A DNA stretch of 64,000 nucleotides, taken from NCBI GenBank assembly GCA_037102815.1, contig BTPP01000006.1:248001-312000 (forward strand). Direction: 5' to 3'. Shown here one piece after another: positions 22,696 to 34,800 of the stretch; within the stretch, counting starts at the first letter, position 1; the number at the start of each line of letters is the position of its first letter. Under the pieces are notes generated by a model, which searched no databases, was not told the DNA's origin, and worked only from the letters and a program-made list of their open reading frames with translations. A program made the position numbers and the translations under genes. The DNA is from Neurospora intermedia (Eukaryota; Ascomycota; Sordariomycetes; Sordariales; Sordariaceae).

Positions 22696-25372
22696 ATGAG
22701 CAGCCTCCGATCCTCCAGCAAAGGAGGTAGTACTACCCAAGGACGACGACCTCTCCCACTCCAAGGACAAGGACAAGGACACTGGCAAGAATTAAGAGAC
22801 ACAATGATGGACGACGACGACGACGGCCACGATCACGACCATGACCAGGCCACCATCCACAGCAGCCGTTATTCTCACCATACTACTACTTCGCACCGCG
22901 ACAGCCATGACGATTATCAAGCTCGCCTATCGTATCCGCACACCAAAATTCCCGAAACCGCCACCACCACCACCAATCTCAGCAGTAGTAGAACGGGCAG
23001 TAGTGGAAATGCTCACGGCAGCAGCAGAGACATGGCAGATAAACGGAGTGATATCGTCGAAATGAAGGAGAGTCCTAGTAGTAATAATAACACCAACTAC
23101 AACACCAACACCACAACGACGACGACGACAACGATGATTGGCAATGAGAAACGGCGATGGGTGGGTACCACTCGGAGTGAAGCAACGCACGGATACTCTG
23201 GCGGCAGCAGCGGCGACTCGGAAAAGAAAATGGGCGGCGGCGGCAGCAGTGGCAATAGTGGATCATGGTCAGCATCCACCACCGAAGACTCCGGATCGGG
23301 ATCGGAGGTCTCCACCACGCTCGGCGCCGGAACGGGGATCAGCATTACGGAGGGGACAGCGGTTAATAGTGCCGGGGAGATGGTCGGCGGTGGTGGCGGC
23401 GGCGTCGGACTTGGAATTGACGGAGCGGGTGACCATGACGAAAATGAACAAAGAGTGGAAAGAGACAGTGAGGGAAGACCGATTGAGTATAAGGTCTATA
23501 AGAGGAGGTGGTTCGGGCTGGTGCAGTTGACCTTGTTGAATATCATTGTTAGCTGGGATGTAAGTGCCTTTTTTTTCTATATCATTTTCGGTCCAGTCTT
23601 GCACTATCTTTCAACCTTTGGGATAAAATGGTTCTATCGTGGTTCGAGATGGAAACCGACACCTCTGAACTGTGGGCGTGGTTGGTTGGCTGCATATCGA
23701 TCCCTCCTGTTTTGCAACGGCGCCCACGCCTCGCACCCTGAGCACCAAGCGAAGCATCTCGTGTACGGGATTGGGGCCGCCCGTCTCACGCAAACGGGTG
23801 GCGGCCACCTCCTAACGCCTGCCATGATGTTATTGGGCCGTTTAAAGTTGATCTATACTCCCAATGTCTGTTCGTGTGCGCCACTTAGACTGGACTTGAT
23901 GTTGTGGTGTTGTTGTGATCATATCTCAATTTCCGTGTCTAGCATGATTTCATTCGTTGAGTTCTGGTTATGTTTACGTTGGGATGGCTCTGTATGGAAA
24001 CAAACCATATCCTGTTAAGAGGGCAGAGAACAAGAACACTCAGAGATGATACATCACACATTACTTCACCCAAACCTAATGTCACCAAAAACACGCCGAA
24101 ACCTAACTAACAATCCTTCTCCAGTGGCTCACCTTCTCGCCCGTCGCCTCTCAGGCCGCTGCCTACTTCCGCACCACCGGAACGACCATCAACTGGCTCA
24201 GCACCGCCTTCCTCTTCGCCTTTGCCTTCATCACGCCCCTGGTCATCTACGTCCTGCACCTCGGCCCCAAGTTATCCATCACCACTGCCGCTGCCCTCCT
24301 GCTCATCGGCAACTGGGTCCGCTACGGGGGCTCCCACTCCTCCTCGCCTTCGGGCGGCCACTTTGGCATCGTCATGTTCGGCCAGATCCTTATCGGCCTC
24401 GCCCAACCCTTTGTCCTAGCCGCTCCCGCGCGCTACTCCGACCTCTGGTTCACCAACCGCGGCCGCGTCGCCGCCACCGCCTTGACTTCCCTCGCCAACC
24501 CGTTTGGCGCCGCGCTAGGCCAGCTGATTGTGCCATTTTGGGTAAACGAGCCATCCGACATATCGAAAATGGTTCTCTACGTCTCCATCATCTCCTCCAT
24601 CTGCTCCATCCCCGCCTTCTTCATCCCCTCCCGGCCTCCCACGCCCGCCGCCCCGTCTTCCGCCACGCCCAAATTACCTCTCCGCACTTCAGCCGCGATC
24701 CTACTAGGCCACGCCGAGTTCTGGCTCCTCTTCGTCCCCTTTGCCGTCTACGTCGGCACCTTCAACTCCATCTCCTCGCTGCTCAACCAAATCATGGAAC
24801 CGTACGGCTACACCGACGAAGAAGCCGGCATCGCGGGGGCCGTGCTCATTGTTGTCGGACTGCTTGTGTCAGCCATCACTTCGCCCATCATCGACAGGAC
24901 GAAAGCGTTTTTGACTACCATCCGTATTGCCGTCCCGCTGATTGGGATCTGTTATCTTATTTTTCTTTGGATGCCGTCCACCCACGACTCTGCGGGCCTC
25001 GCTGGTCCGTATGTCATTTTGGCCATTCTGGGCGCGGCGAGTTTCAGTCTGGTGCCGGTGGTGGTGGAGTTCTTGGTGGAGGTGACGCATCCAATTAGTC
25101 CCGAGGTGACGAGCACGTTGGCGTGGAGCGGGGGGCAGGTATTGGGCGGGGTATTCATTATTATTTCGGGGGCGTTGAAGGAGGAGAAGGGGAAAGAGGG
25201 GAGGCCGGATGGGAATATGTATTGGGCCTTGGTGTTTCATGCTGTGGTGGCTATGGTGACGGTCCCGGTGCCGCTTTGTTTGGGGCTGTTTGGGCGGAGG
25301 GATAAGGTTAGTTTGAGGAGGGTGAGGTCGGATGATGGAAGGGGGGATGGGACGGTGGAGGGGACGGCGTGA
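22696..25372 (+). CDS. Major facilitator transporter, FLVCR/SLC49-like
   Basis: Exons 22696-23559 and 24125-25372 encode 703 residues. Residues 1-265 are low complexity (runs of Ser, Gly, Thr, Asn, Asp/His) and probably a disordered cytosolic tail. The transporter core starts near 266 ([16 protein letters not shown]). Twelve hydrophobic segments can be counted, with a loop of basic/Pro residues between segments 6 and 7 and a charged C-terminal tail. The gene joins in the middle of the first membrane segment (SWD then WLTF), phase 0, with acceptor TTCTCCAG. Motifs such as [29 protein letters not shown] and the conserved [10 protein letters not shown] in segment 10-11 resemble the FLVCR/DIRC2 branch, whose members move heme, choline or related solutes. 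Substrate here is unknown. The 565 nt intron is long for this genome, so an unrecognised small exon inside is possible. Confidence 0.85.
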
Positions 25373-25648
25373 GTTCTCATCTGTTCCTCGCTAAGAGGGT
25401 CGCGGTCTGCAATGGCGTTATGTTATTTATGATGGATGATGGTGTATGTGTTATGGCTTGTTTGATACGTATGTGGATGCACATTGTCGTTTATACCCCC
25501 TGTGACGGGTTTTGGGTACATTTATTAGGATCATTATCTTGTATATATAGGTCTCTCCCAGCTCTGCTCGTTTCAAAGCAGTGCAGGCAGGAATATCATT
25601 TGCTTTTTAACCAACCAGTTTCATCTCATCACTCGTCACTCGTCAGCA

Positions 25649-27154
25649 TCACTGCCTCCCGAGAACCCTGCCCAACCTCGCCTCCCACTCCCCTCTCAAC
25701 CTCTCCATCTCCTTCCAACACTCCACCCCCAACATCTCAAACTCAACCTTCTTCTCCTCCGTAAGATCCACCGCCCCGGATTTTCTCCCCACAATTTTCC
25801 TCCCAATGGGCCTCTCGCCCTTCTCATTCTTCAGCTCCTTCCTCGTCCCAACCGTCCCATCCCACCCCCACCCTTCCACTTCCGTCTTCAGGACTCTGCA
25901 CTCCCCCCAGAAATCTGTGCTCGATCCCCACTTGACGTGCTCAGCGTCCACCGCATCCAGAGCCTCTTGCTCCTGCAAAGTAAGCCACACGGGCGCCACG
26001 GCACCGTTGTACCCCGTTATAGGATGCCAGGGGGAGCCGAGCCAGCGCGCAATGTACAGCACCACGCGGTACCAGAAGAACATGAAGGCGTTGAGCGGGA
26101 AGAGAGTCGTTTGGACGATGCCCGGATGGACGAGGTAAATTTTGGGTGGATCAACTGGTGCAGTTGACTTGGTGGTCGGTTGAAGATACGAGTTGACAAA
26201 CGGGCGGGCGGAGGGTAAGGTGGCGGTCAAAGAGAGCACGTCCGTCAGCCGCTTGGTGCTCTCGTAGGCGGCGTTGGTCTTGATAGCTTGGAAGTCGGAG
26301 AGCGAGAGGTTCTTCCACCCAGGCTCGATGGAGGATTCCCAGATGATACGGCCGGGAGGAATGGTAGAGTCAGACTCGGAGCGGCTCAGCAGCGGCACGA
26401 GCTTGTGTGCCAACAGGTAGTGGCCGAAGACGTTGGCGCAAAAGACTTGGCCCATTTCGGGAACCTTGTCGTCTTTAGCGTCGGGCAAGGGGTTGACGAC
26501 GTGTCCGGCCGTGGCAGCCTTGAAGGTCGGCCAGGTGGTGGCTTGGACGAGACCCTTAGTAAAGATGTTGTGGAAGACCTTGGGCCAGTCGAGTCCGGTC
26601 CAGCCGCCCATGCCGGCGTTGAAGATGACGGCATCGAGACGGGGTATCCTCACGTCGGTGAGGGAGGTGAAGTAGGCATCGTTGGCGTCAGCGGGGCTGC
26701 TCACGGTGCCGTTGACGAGTTGTTCGGCGGCGCGGTGGACGTCGGCGAGATTGCACAAGTCTAGTTGGACGCTAAGAATGTGAATGCGCTTAGTAATAGA
26801 TCGGGGATCGTAGTTGGGACCGGCACGGGAGCGGAGGATGTCGGAGGTGGTTGCGAATTCGCGGGCATGTTGGCGAAGCGCATCGATGGTTTCTTGCGAC
26901 TTCTTGACGCTGCGGGTGGTGGGGATGACGACGAGGTGGGAGGTCAGGGAGCGCGTCACGAGATACTCGTCAATCAGGCGTTGGCAGATAGCGAAGCCAA
27001 TGCCACTGAAGTTGCATTGGTTAGCATGTCATCTCTATGAGGCATGGCATGGATAGATAGATAGACAGATGATGATTACTTACCTGTTGGCGCCAGTTAC
27101 CAACGCGAAGAGGGTGTCCTCAGGAGGGACGGAATCCCATGGTGCCGGGGCCAT
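25649..27154 (-). CDS. erg27: 3-keto-steroid reductase, ERG27 type
   Basis: Minus strand, exons 27154-27084 and 27005-25649, 475 residues, one 78 nt intron. It is a short-chain dehydrogenase/reductase: the cofactor motif reads VTGANSGIGFA with the intron splitting the Ser codon, an NAGMGGW segment follows the fourth strand, and the catalytic Tyr and Lys sit at 271 and 275 (YESTK). Long inserts and the C-terminal extension, with LVHPGIVQTTLFPL and a hydrophobic stretch near FMFFWYRVVLYIARWLG, fit fungal ERG27, which reduces the C-3 ketone during C-4 demethylation of sterols together with ERG25, ERG26 and ERG28 at the endoplasmic reticulum. The yeast enzyme is about 347 residues; the longer form is usual in filamentous fungi. 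It shares a 536 bp divergent promoter with the next gene. Confidence 0.88.
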
Positions 27155-27690
27155 GTTTAGTCGGATACTGTAATTTGGATGACAGAGTGTCTGGGTACAA
27201 TGACGGACACAAAAGAGTTGCGACAGAGAGATGGGTTGCTGTCACGGTACCTACGTGTCGCCGGTCTGAAAGGGGTCCCGTTCGACGCCATTATTTTGTG
27301 GAGCCCTTCCGGCCCCTGTCCGATTGGGTTGTTTGTTTCATCGACTTCCGACATGCTGACACGTGATTTCAGGTTAGATTCTGTGTTTCACGAAAGAGGA
27401 TCAACGAAGGTAGTCAATGGATCAACTGAAGAAGTTGTGTTGATTGGCAAAAGGTATTGTTCGATGACGAAGTGAGAGAGATGCCAGTCGTGAAATCGGG
27501 GTCGGGGCACCACTTCCGGGCCTGGAGCAGTTGGAGACGGGAAGTCGGGTCCGTGCCGTTCGGGGATTGGGGGGTTCGGCCGGCAGCACTTTCACTTCAC
27601 TTGGCCAGGCCGGACCCCGCATTTCCTTCTTTCCCTTCGTTTACGACCTAACGACCTACGACAACTCGATGATAACTGTCACAAGCATGA
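27155..27690. promoter_or_regulatory. Divergent promoter of erg27 and the OB-like gene
   Basis: A 536 bp interval lies between the two start codons on opposite strands and must hold both promoters. An ATG at 27687 overlaps the plus-strand start in another frame (ATGAATGG). I see no clear sterol-response element on inspection. Confidence 0.6.
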
Positions 27691-28869
27691 ATGGCTTCCA
27701 AAGTGCTGATATTCACTGGAGCTCCAGACAGCCGGGCGCTTGACTGGACCACCCCGGATCTACTTGTCGAATTCGATGAGCCCGTTGCCAGCTTCCTGGG
27801 CATCCTCCAACCACAAGAGCAGACCATCATCCCGGCCTCTGCTCCGACCCCTGCCGCATGGAGATCTCTTAGCCTCGTGAGAGAACGGATTTCCACCGGC
27901 TACACACAACAATATGACTCCAGCTTCCGCTTCAACCCAGCTCACAGTCCGGAAGCAATCCATCAGCCCGATGACTTTCTCACTACCGCGTCCATATCGT
28001 CATCATTTGACGAATCGTCCGTCGTCCATGGCGACTTGGAGTCCCAGTTCTACGAGCACTCCCTTACGTTGCATCAACATGTCCGATCCTCGTACCTGGA
28101 CGCTACATTGCTTAGAGAAGCAGAGTCGCAACACTCCATCACGTCGGCAATGAGCGAGGAGGATCTGGATACGGCTTCGTTCTTGGACACCACAGTTCAT
28201 GCAGTGGATGGGGACAAGAACGTCAAAGAGCCCTTGACATTCCGTGGCGGTGACCGCCTCACGGACCTCAAGGATATCCCATCGGCCGCTTACCTTGTCA
28301 AGGCACAACCCCAGACCATCACCTGCAATCTGATCGTCGGCATCATTTCCATCTCTCCGCCACGGTCGGTTAGCACCCGCTGGGGCTTAGACCGCTCCCT
28401 GGTCGAGGTGCTCGTGGGTGACGAGACCAAAGCTGGCTTCACCATCACGTTTTGGTTACCCCCTGGCTGCGAAACCGTAGAGGGCAGCATGCTTGAAGGA
28501 CTGCGGCATAGGGATGTGGTCCTTATTCAAAATGTCGCCTTGAACGTCTTCAACAAAAAGGTCTACGGCTCCAGTCTGCGCAAGGGTCTGACCAAAGTCC
28601 ACCTGCTTTTCCGGGCAAAGCTCGACGCAACAGATGCCGGCGGTCATTATGCCCCTTCGGACCTATCCATGACAAGAACGACGCATCCTCAGCTGGACAA
28701 GACGCGGACAGTGTGGGACTGGGTGCTACGGTTCGTCGGTCCCGGACCTATCACCACCGCCGGTCCCGCGTCCGCCAGGAGAAGAAGCCCTAGGAAGAGC
28801 AAGAACAACAAAGGTGCCTTAGCCTCAGCCGCTCGACCGTGGGATCTGCCACCCCCTGATACTCAGTAG
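27691..28869 (+). CDS. Hypothetical protein, possible OB-fold nucleic-acid-binding domain
   Basis: One intronless frame of 392 residues. I do not recognise the family with certainty. Residues 1-200 are Ser/Thr/Asp-rich with few conserved-looking blocks. Residues about 208-312 alternate beta-strand-like segments: CNLIVGIISISP, then SLVEVLVGDETKAGFTITFWLP, then LRHRDVVLIQNVALNVFNKKVYGSSL. This order (strand, DET-type turn, strand with W-L-P, RxxD-VVxxxNV) is what OB folds in RPA-like or telomere-protein families look like, so a single-stranded DNA-binding role is possible. The C-terminus is basic (ARRRSPRKSKNNK), compatible with nuclear targeting, and ends in a Pro-rich tail. Divergent from erg27; no functional link is implied. 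Confidence 0.75.
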   Translation: MASKVLIFTGAPDSRALDWTTPDLLVEFDEPVASFLGILQPQEQTIIPASAPTPAAWRSLSLVRERISTGYTQQYDSSFRFNPAHSPEAIHQPDDFLTTASISSSFDESSVVHGDLESQFYEHSLTLHQHVRSSYLDATLLREAESQHSITSAMSEEDLDTASFLDTTVHAVDGDKNVKEPLTFRGGDRLTDLKDIPSAAYLVKAQPQTITCNLIVGIISISPPRSVSTRWGLDRSLVEVLVGDETKAGFTITFWLPPGCETVEGSMLEGLRHRDVVLIQNVALNVFNKKVYGSSLRKGLTKVHLLFRAKLDATDAGGHYAPSDLSMTRTTHPQLDKTRTVWDWVLRFVGPGPITTAGPASARRRSPRKSKNNKGALASAARPWDLPPPDTQ

Positions 28870-29445
28870 CACGCCAGGTACACGTGGGTGTTCATACGAC
28901 TTATAGAAACAGGGAGATGAAGGCGTCGTATTTTTAGTCAACATTGGGGCTGAGCTTTTGGCTTGGGACGGGTCAACCTCGGGCTCGGTACCAAACCGGA
29001 CACCGTGGGCAGGGCTTAGCGGAGAAATGGATCTGTCTTGAATTCTTAGCGGTGGAGGCTCACTTCGCTATTAACCCTACACTACAGTTAATCAGTCACG
29101 GTGTGGCTGCTCTTCATGGACCCAGGGCGCTCCAACAGCTGCGCCCTTTGTTGACACGCAATCAAAGTGATCATGAATACGCGTCCCCCAGACGCTCTGA
29201 AACTCGTCCAATAAATGCCAAACATGGAGCATTGGAGTCCTCCCGACTTGAGACAACGATAAAATTCAATCATTTTGTGCATATCATTCTCGGTTTGCCA
29301 CCCGAATCTGACTTGTCGAGACTGACAGGGAACTTGATGTTTCGGCAATATTCTGTACAGCGTCTTACACGTAGCAGCCCCTTGCCGCCCAGCAGCCTAC
29401 CGTTTTAGTAGCCTAACTTACACTACCCATCCCTCACTTTAACCC
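28870..29445. other. Spacer between the OB-like gene and the Upc2-like factor
   Basis: 576 bp with no supported gene; it contains the promoter and leader of the downstream Zn2Cys6 gene. Confidence 0.5.
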
Positions 29446-30865
29446 ATGATGCGGAGAAGTCATCGGAAGTCCCGAAAAGGGTGTCTCGAATGCAAAAGAC
29501 GGCATATCAAGGTGAGTAGCCCGCTTACAAAACTCAAGACTAGTCACACAGTGAATTAACACACTTCGACAGTGCGACGAAACACGACCGCGATGCATCA
29601 ACTGCCAAACCGTTGAGAGAGAATGCTCCTATCCCATCCTGCCTGGGACCGACACTGGCAGCGATGAAGTGTCCCGGTCCCCGGCCGATCACCTTTCGGT
29701 AGCCGCAACCCCACCCTCCTCCGGCGCCGGGTCCGCCTCGGCCTCGGTAGCCTCTTTCCCCGGCGGTGGCTACGGTGGTTCCGCATCCACCATGCCCATG
29801 CCGGATGCCACTCCCTTTCCAGTCCCCACGGGCTACCAAGACTCAGAACCGCCATCGCCCAACGTCAACATGGTGCACATGGAGCTTCTCTACCACTTCA
29901 CCACCGACGTCTTCTTCACCTTTGCTCCCTTCGGCGACACGGCCCGCTCGCTCACCATGAATCACGCCTTCGGCGAGCCGTACCTCATGTACCAGATCCT
30001 GGCCCTCTCAGCCCGCCACCTCTCCGTCCTGCGCCCGCATCGCGAAGCCTTTTACCACCACCACGCCATCCAGCTGCAGACGCACGCCCTGACCTTGTTC
30101 AACAGCATCGACATGGCGCACTTTGATCAGTGCATCGAGAAGCGGGTTCCGCTCTTTCTGTTTTCTTCCATTCTGGGTGTCCATGCCCTGTGCGACACCT
30201 TGAGCTATCGAGACGCCGAGTTCCCTGCTACGCTGACCCGTTTTGTGGGTTATTTGCACCTGCACCGCGGTATCTACGGGGCTTTGGAGGGACACATGGA
30301 TGAGATGAGGCAGAGCGAGCTGAAGCCGATTATCGAGGCGGGCATCCGCCTGTACGACACGCGCGGCTCGGGGCCCGAGTGCGATGAGATCCTGCGTCGA
30401 CTGGAGTCGAGGTTTTCCCAAGAGAATGATGACGATAAGGAGAAGTTGCATGGGCTGAGACAGGCGGTGCATCGTGTGCAGTTCATCTATGATGCCATGT
30501 CGAGTCCGGTCACACAGGTGCAGATGATGTTGGCGTGGGGTACCATGTTGACGAAGCCGGTCATGGGCATGTTGGAGGAAGGGAAGCCCGAGGTGTTGGC
30601 GGTTTTGGCTTATTACTTTGTTTGTCTACATCTGTGTCGAAGGGCGTGGATAGCGGGCGACTCGGGGAGGTTCTTGCTGGAAAGTTTGGCGAGGCATATG
30701 GCGAACTTGGGGCCGGAGTGGGCGGAGTGGATAGAGACGCCGTGTAGGCTGTTGAAAGAGGCGGATGAAAGGGAGGCGAGAGCCGGGAGTGATGAGTCTG
30801 GGATAGGGAGTCAAGAACACCAACGGCGGCAGCAGCAGCAGTATCAGCAGTATCAGCAGTTATGA
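29446..30865 (+). CDS. Zn2Cys6 transcription factor, Upc2-like architecture
   Basis: Exons 29446-29511 and 29573-30865 encode 452 residues. The N-terminal binuclear zinc cluster is complete: Cys13, 16, 23, 30, 33 and 40 (C-x2-C-x6-C-x6-C-x2-C-x6-C), with basic residues KRRHIK between the second and third Cys. The 61 nt intron falls exactly before Cys23, a position shared by many fungal genes of this class. After a Ser/Gly/Pro linker, the helical regulatory region starts at about residue 138 (MVHMELLYHFTTDVFFTF) and continues through LMYQILALSARHLSVLRP, the layout seen in Upc2/Ecm22-type sterol regulators and many relatives also annotated sterol uptake control protein. A Gln/Tyr-rich tail ends the protein. 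It lies 2.3 kb from erg27, but family members regulate many pathways. Confidence 0.88.
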
Positions 30866-31003
30866 TAAATGGAGGTTTGGATACTAACTACGTCACATGA
30901 TCTCGTGTCTTGTTTTACTTTGCGTTCAGCGGTCTATCTTGTTTTATCCTTTCCACTCCCACCAACCACCCTCAGCTCTTCCACCAGAACCACAACCATC
31001 ACG

Positions 31004-31882
31004 ATGCCCACCAGATCCAAATTCATCATTTCCCACCCCTCCAGGGCCTCGGCCTCCTTCGAAGCAGCCCGCATAGCCCAAATCCACCTCCTCGCCATGC
31101 AAACCAACCCGCTCCTCCACGCCCAGTTTCCCACACGCAAAAGCCAAGACACGCTCGAATGCTTTCTTACCAGAGACACTCAGCAAAAGATGAGTCCACC
31201 CCAAACATCGATCCACCGCGACGAAGGCATCTGGGTGGCCAGGCTTGAAGGTGAGGACGAGATTGCCGGGTTCATTAGGTGGGAGTATCCTCCTCCAAAT
31301 GTTGAAAAGGGGAAGGGGAAGAGTGACGAGGACAAAAAGAAGAAGTTGGAAGACGGAGAGATCCAGTACCTCGCAGGATGCAGGAGGGAATATCTAGAGG
31401 AGTACGCGCGGTTGGCATCGGAGGCTAAAGAGAGGAGTGGGTTTATGAAGACAAGATGTTGGCGTAAGTTTGTCTCTGTAACACCCATCCATGTTCTCTA
31501 TACATGACCGACGTCGTATACTATCTACCTATCACAATACTAACGCGTCTCATCTCTCATCTTTGACCACCTACCAGATCTCACATTTGTCTGCATCGAC
31601 CCCAAGTACCAAGGCCGTGGAGCCGGATCTCTACTGACGAGACGGTTGCTTGAGTTGGTGGAAGATGCGCAGGATGAAGATGGACCGCTGCCGGTGTATT
31701 TGGAGAGCACGATGGAGGCAGTTCCGATGTATGAGAGGTTAGGGTTCAAGGCTGTGGGTAGGTTTGAGATGGAGATACCTGCCCTGGGGATGGGCTCGGG
31801 TGAAGACGAGGGCAAAGCTCAGGGAGAGAAGATAACATATAGAGAGGTTTGTATGGTTTACTATCCGAAGGGGGCGAAGTGA
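31004..31882 (+). CDS. GNAT-family N-acetyltransferase
   Basis: Exons 31004-31463 and 31578-31882 give 254 residues (114 nt intron with CTACCAG acceptor, splitting a His codon). The second exon has GNAT motif A: a strand LTFVCIDP followed by KYQGRGAGSLLTRRLLE, where Q-G-R-G-A-G is the acetyl-CoA pyrophosphate loop. Motif B follows as VYLESTMEAVPMYERLGFK. The N-terminal half has a helix region and WVARLEGEDEIAGFIRWEYP, then a Lys/Asp/Glu-rich insert of about 25 residues. The closest type I can recall is the small fungal GNAT group acting on small molecules; the acceptor is unknown. It starts only 138 bp after the Upc2-like gene, on the same strand. Confidence 0.85.
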
Positions 31883-34800
31883 TGATGCAATTGAAGGCTG
31901 AGTGGGATTTCAGAAGCCCTTTGCAATTTTCGATAGTCTTCTGACTGGTGCGTCTTGTAGCAACACTCACTGCATGGGAAAGATCCAACGGTTGAGGCTC
32001 TCATACTTCAGGGGCAGTTGCACTGACTGAAAGAGGTGAAAGGGGTCGTCCCCCACCTGCACATCATCTCAACTGAAGTACTTGAATGAAATGGCAAGTG
32101 TGCATCAACGGCGGAAGGAGCGGTCAATGTCAACCAACCGGCGACGCTCAAGAGTCTCAATCGCAACTACCGAGTGAAAACAGTATCGTGAACATTGGGT
32201 TGCAAGCGCCTGCCTGTTCATTCGAGGTTTCTTCCACCGCCTTCCTGCCTGTGTAACCTGAGTGGTCTCATCCACAGTATTCCAGATTTTCCATTTCCTC
32301 GACGACTTCCTTCGCAGGGTGCTCGTACATCACCACTAATCAAGACACACTCCCCGACAACTTGCATCTCAAATCATACAATCATCTCTAGCGAGCCTAT
32401 TCTAGGCTTCAGAGAACCCCCAGAGTTCCAAAACACCGCAACGAACGGTACCGTACAAGATCACTCGCTGCTGTTGATACTCGCCATCTGACATAAAACC
32501 CAACCCGGTTCCAGGGCTCTCGGCACTTTGGGCACACCGTCACGCCCTTTTCCAGTCCCCCCGCCTTTTTGAAGATATGTACCCCCGCGTCCACCGATGC
32601 AAGCGGCATATGTCAACTGAAAACCCTCCATTCGGGGGCTTTTGTCATCGATCCGGGTTCTGGGCACGCGAGCTTGGCGATTGTCTCGCAGTCTGCAGAG
32701 AAGACAAGAAAGAGCCTGCACCGCCACTCAACCTCTCGACAATGCACACAAGCACACCAAGCCACATCACCATCAAAGATGTGGGGGGCTCATCAGCCAT
32801 AATCCCGACCGCGTGCGTGGAATAACACTTGCACTTTTGCGCCGTCGGTCATCAACCAACTCCAGCAGCTTGTCTCGTGCCCTGCCCCTTCCCTGAAAGC
32901 TCAATCACACGACATCTCACATGCTCATGACCCTGACATGGAATCGAAGCTGAAACGGAACACACGAGGGGACGGGGAACTCCAGACTTTCAGCTGGACC
33001 CCACTGTGGGGTCGTCTCTATCCGCCATCGTGAGTCGAGACGACGGGAGAGAGCGCTCAGACGCCCTGACGCCAGCATTGGAACCTCAGCTTGCGCACGG
33101 CGAAGCTTGATGTCAATGGTTGACTGGCAATGGGACTTTTTCCTCCTTTGATCGGACATTGACGTTCCATCGCCGGCTCTGTATCAAACAGATTCACCGT
33201 CTTCCACGATAAATTCCCGGCTTGTGGACTCAATGCCAAGCTGCCTCTTGTGGGAGATCGTTCCGAGGCCGCACAGCCAGTCCGGCATTTCTGAATTGGC
33301 CAGCTTGGGCACGCTTTCACAGTCCGGTAATAGGTGCCGCGCTTTCCGCCCTGATCGCTTGGCAACGACACACGATGCAAAGTCATCCAGGTTGAACCAT
33401 TCACAAGCCGTTAGAAATCATCAAAATGACCCTACCCGACACTCCGCCATGGAACACCAAATCCAACGCAGTAGTGTACCTAGAGCTTATGCCCTCGCAT
33501 CATCAAGACGGCAAGATCAAACAACAGGCAGGAACAGACCGACAGACATCTGAAAGACTGCCTTCAACTGCCATGTCTCGGCGCGTCAGGCCATTACGTT
33601 AAATGTATTCCCAAAAGAGGGCGGGTGCCGGGAACGCGCCTTTTTGATTTGGTAATGACCGGGGGGCTCCATCCACGGCAACCGGTGCCATGGCGTGCGA
33701 TCCCGGCAGCCCAAGGTCCAACAAGCCCGCACGCGACACCAACAAAGAGTACCGGATACCTCGGGCTCTCTCTCCTCCTGGCCTCTTGCTGCTGGCCATC
33801 TTAACAGCCTTCGGTATAGCTACAAGTACTCAACTGTTATTGCCATGTGCCCCACCCCCATGTCCACCCCGCTCTCGGCAGGTACCCCAGACTCAAGGAT
33901 TTGAGGTCGATCAATGAAGCGTTATCGTCTATTTCCCATTAGGAATTTTGTTCTTTAATCGTAAAAGATGATAAGGCCTGACGATGTGATACCCGACGCA
34001 TATGTCTGGCCGTCTCTGCAGCAACTCAACCGCGCCATGCTCCTGACGGCACGACACTATTCTCAGGCAGGACAGATAGGCACCACTTTGTCGCCGTCAT
34101 TATCGTTGTCCGCTCCGAGATAACCCCATACTAGCCCCCGACCAGACCTCCAAAGTTAAGGGGGAACGGCACATCATGGGGTAATCGTCCCCAACGGCAA
34201 GCAATTGTTGCCCCTTGCACCGCGTATTTCCTTATCGGCCTCAAGGGTCCAGTTGCGGTGGACAACATGGAACTGTCTTTTACACTCGCCAATCTAGCGC
34301 CAAGGTATCCAAAGTTGGTTGATGAATGTGCCACAGCTGGTGTTTCCCAAATTCTCACCCACACGCATCAGATTTTTTTGGGGCTCGACACGGCATTGCT
34401 CTTCCTCACAAGGAGGCGCGTGCCAGTTTATAATCTATCCTGAGTGCAGTTGGTCTCCTGCTCGGAATTCTCCTGGTATTGATTATCGACGATCCCGGTG
34501 TACTTCTTGTCTCAATCGTCACACTCCCTTTTAAACACCATCTCCATGTTGCACGGAACAAAGACAGAGCAACAAGAAGGATAAACCAAACCACTCCCAC
34601 ACCTCGAAAGCTCGAGCCGAATCCCTGGTTCTGTGCTTTCATGTCATCCTCGCAAATGACGCAGATAAGCCTAGCTCATCTTATCCTGGTCTCGATCATC
34701 ACATAGGACAGTCCGAGTTAAAACAACTCCCAGCCGACATTATAAGTCCATTCACCAATACGCATCCATCATAGGTAGCCAGACTACCCAATAGCGGCCC

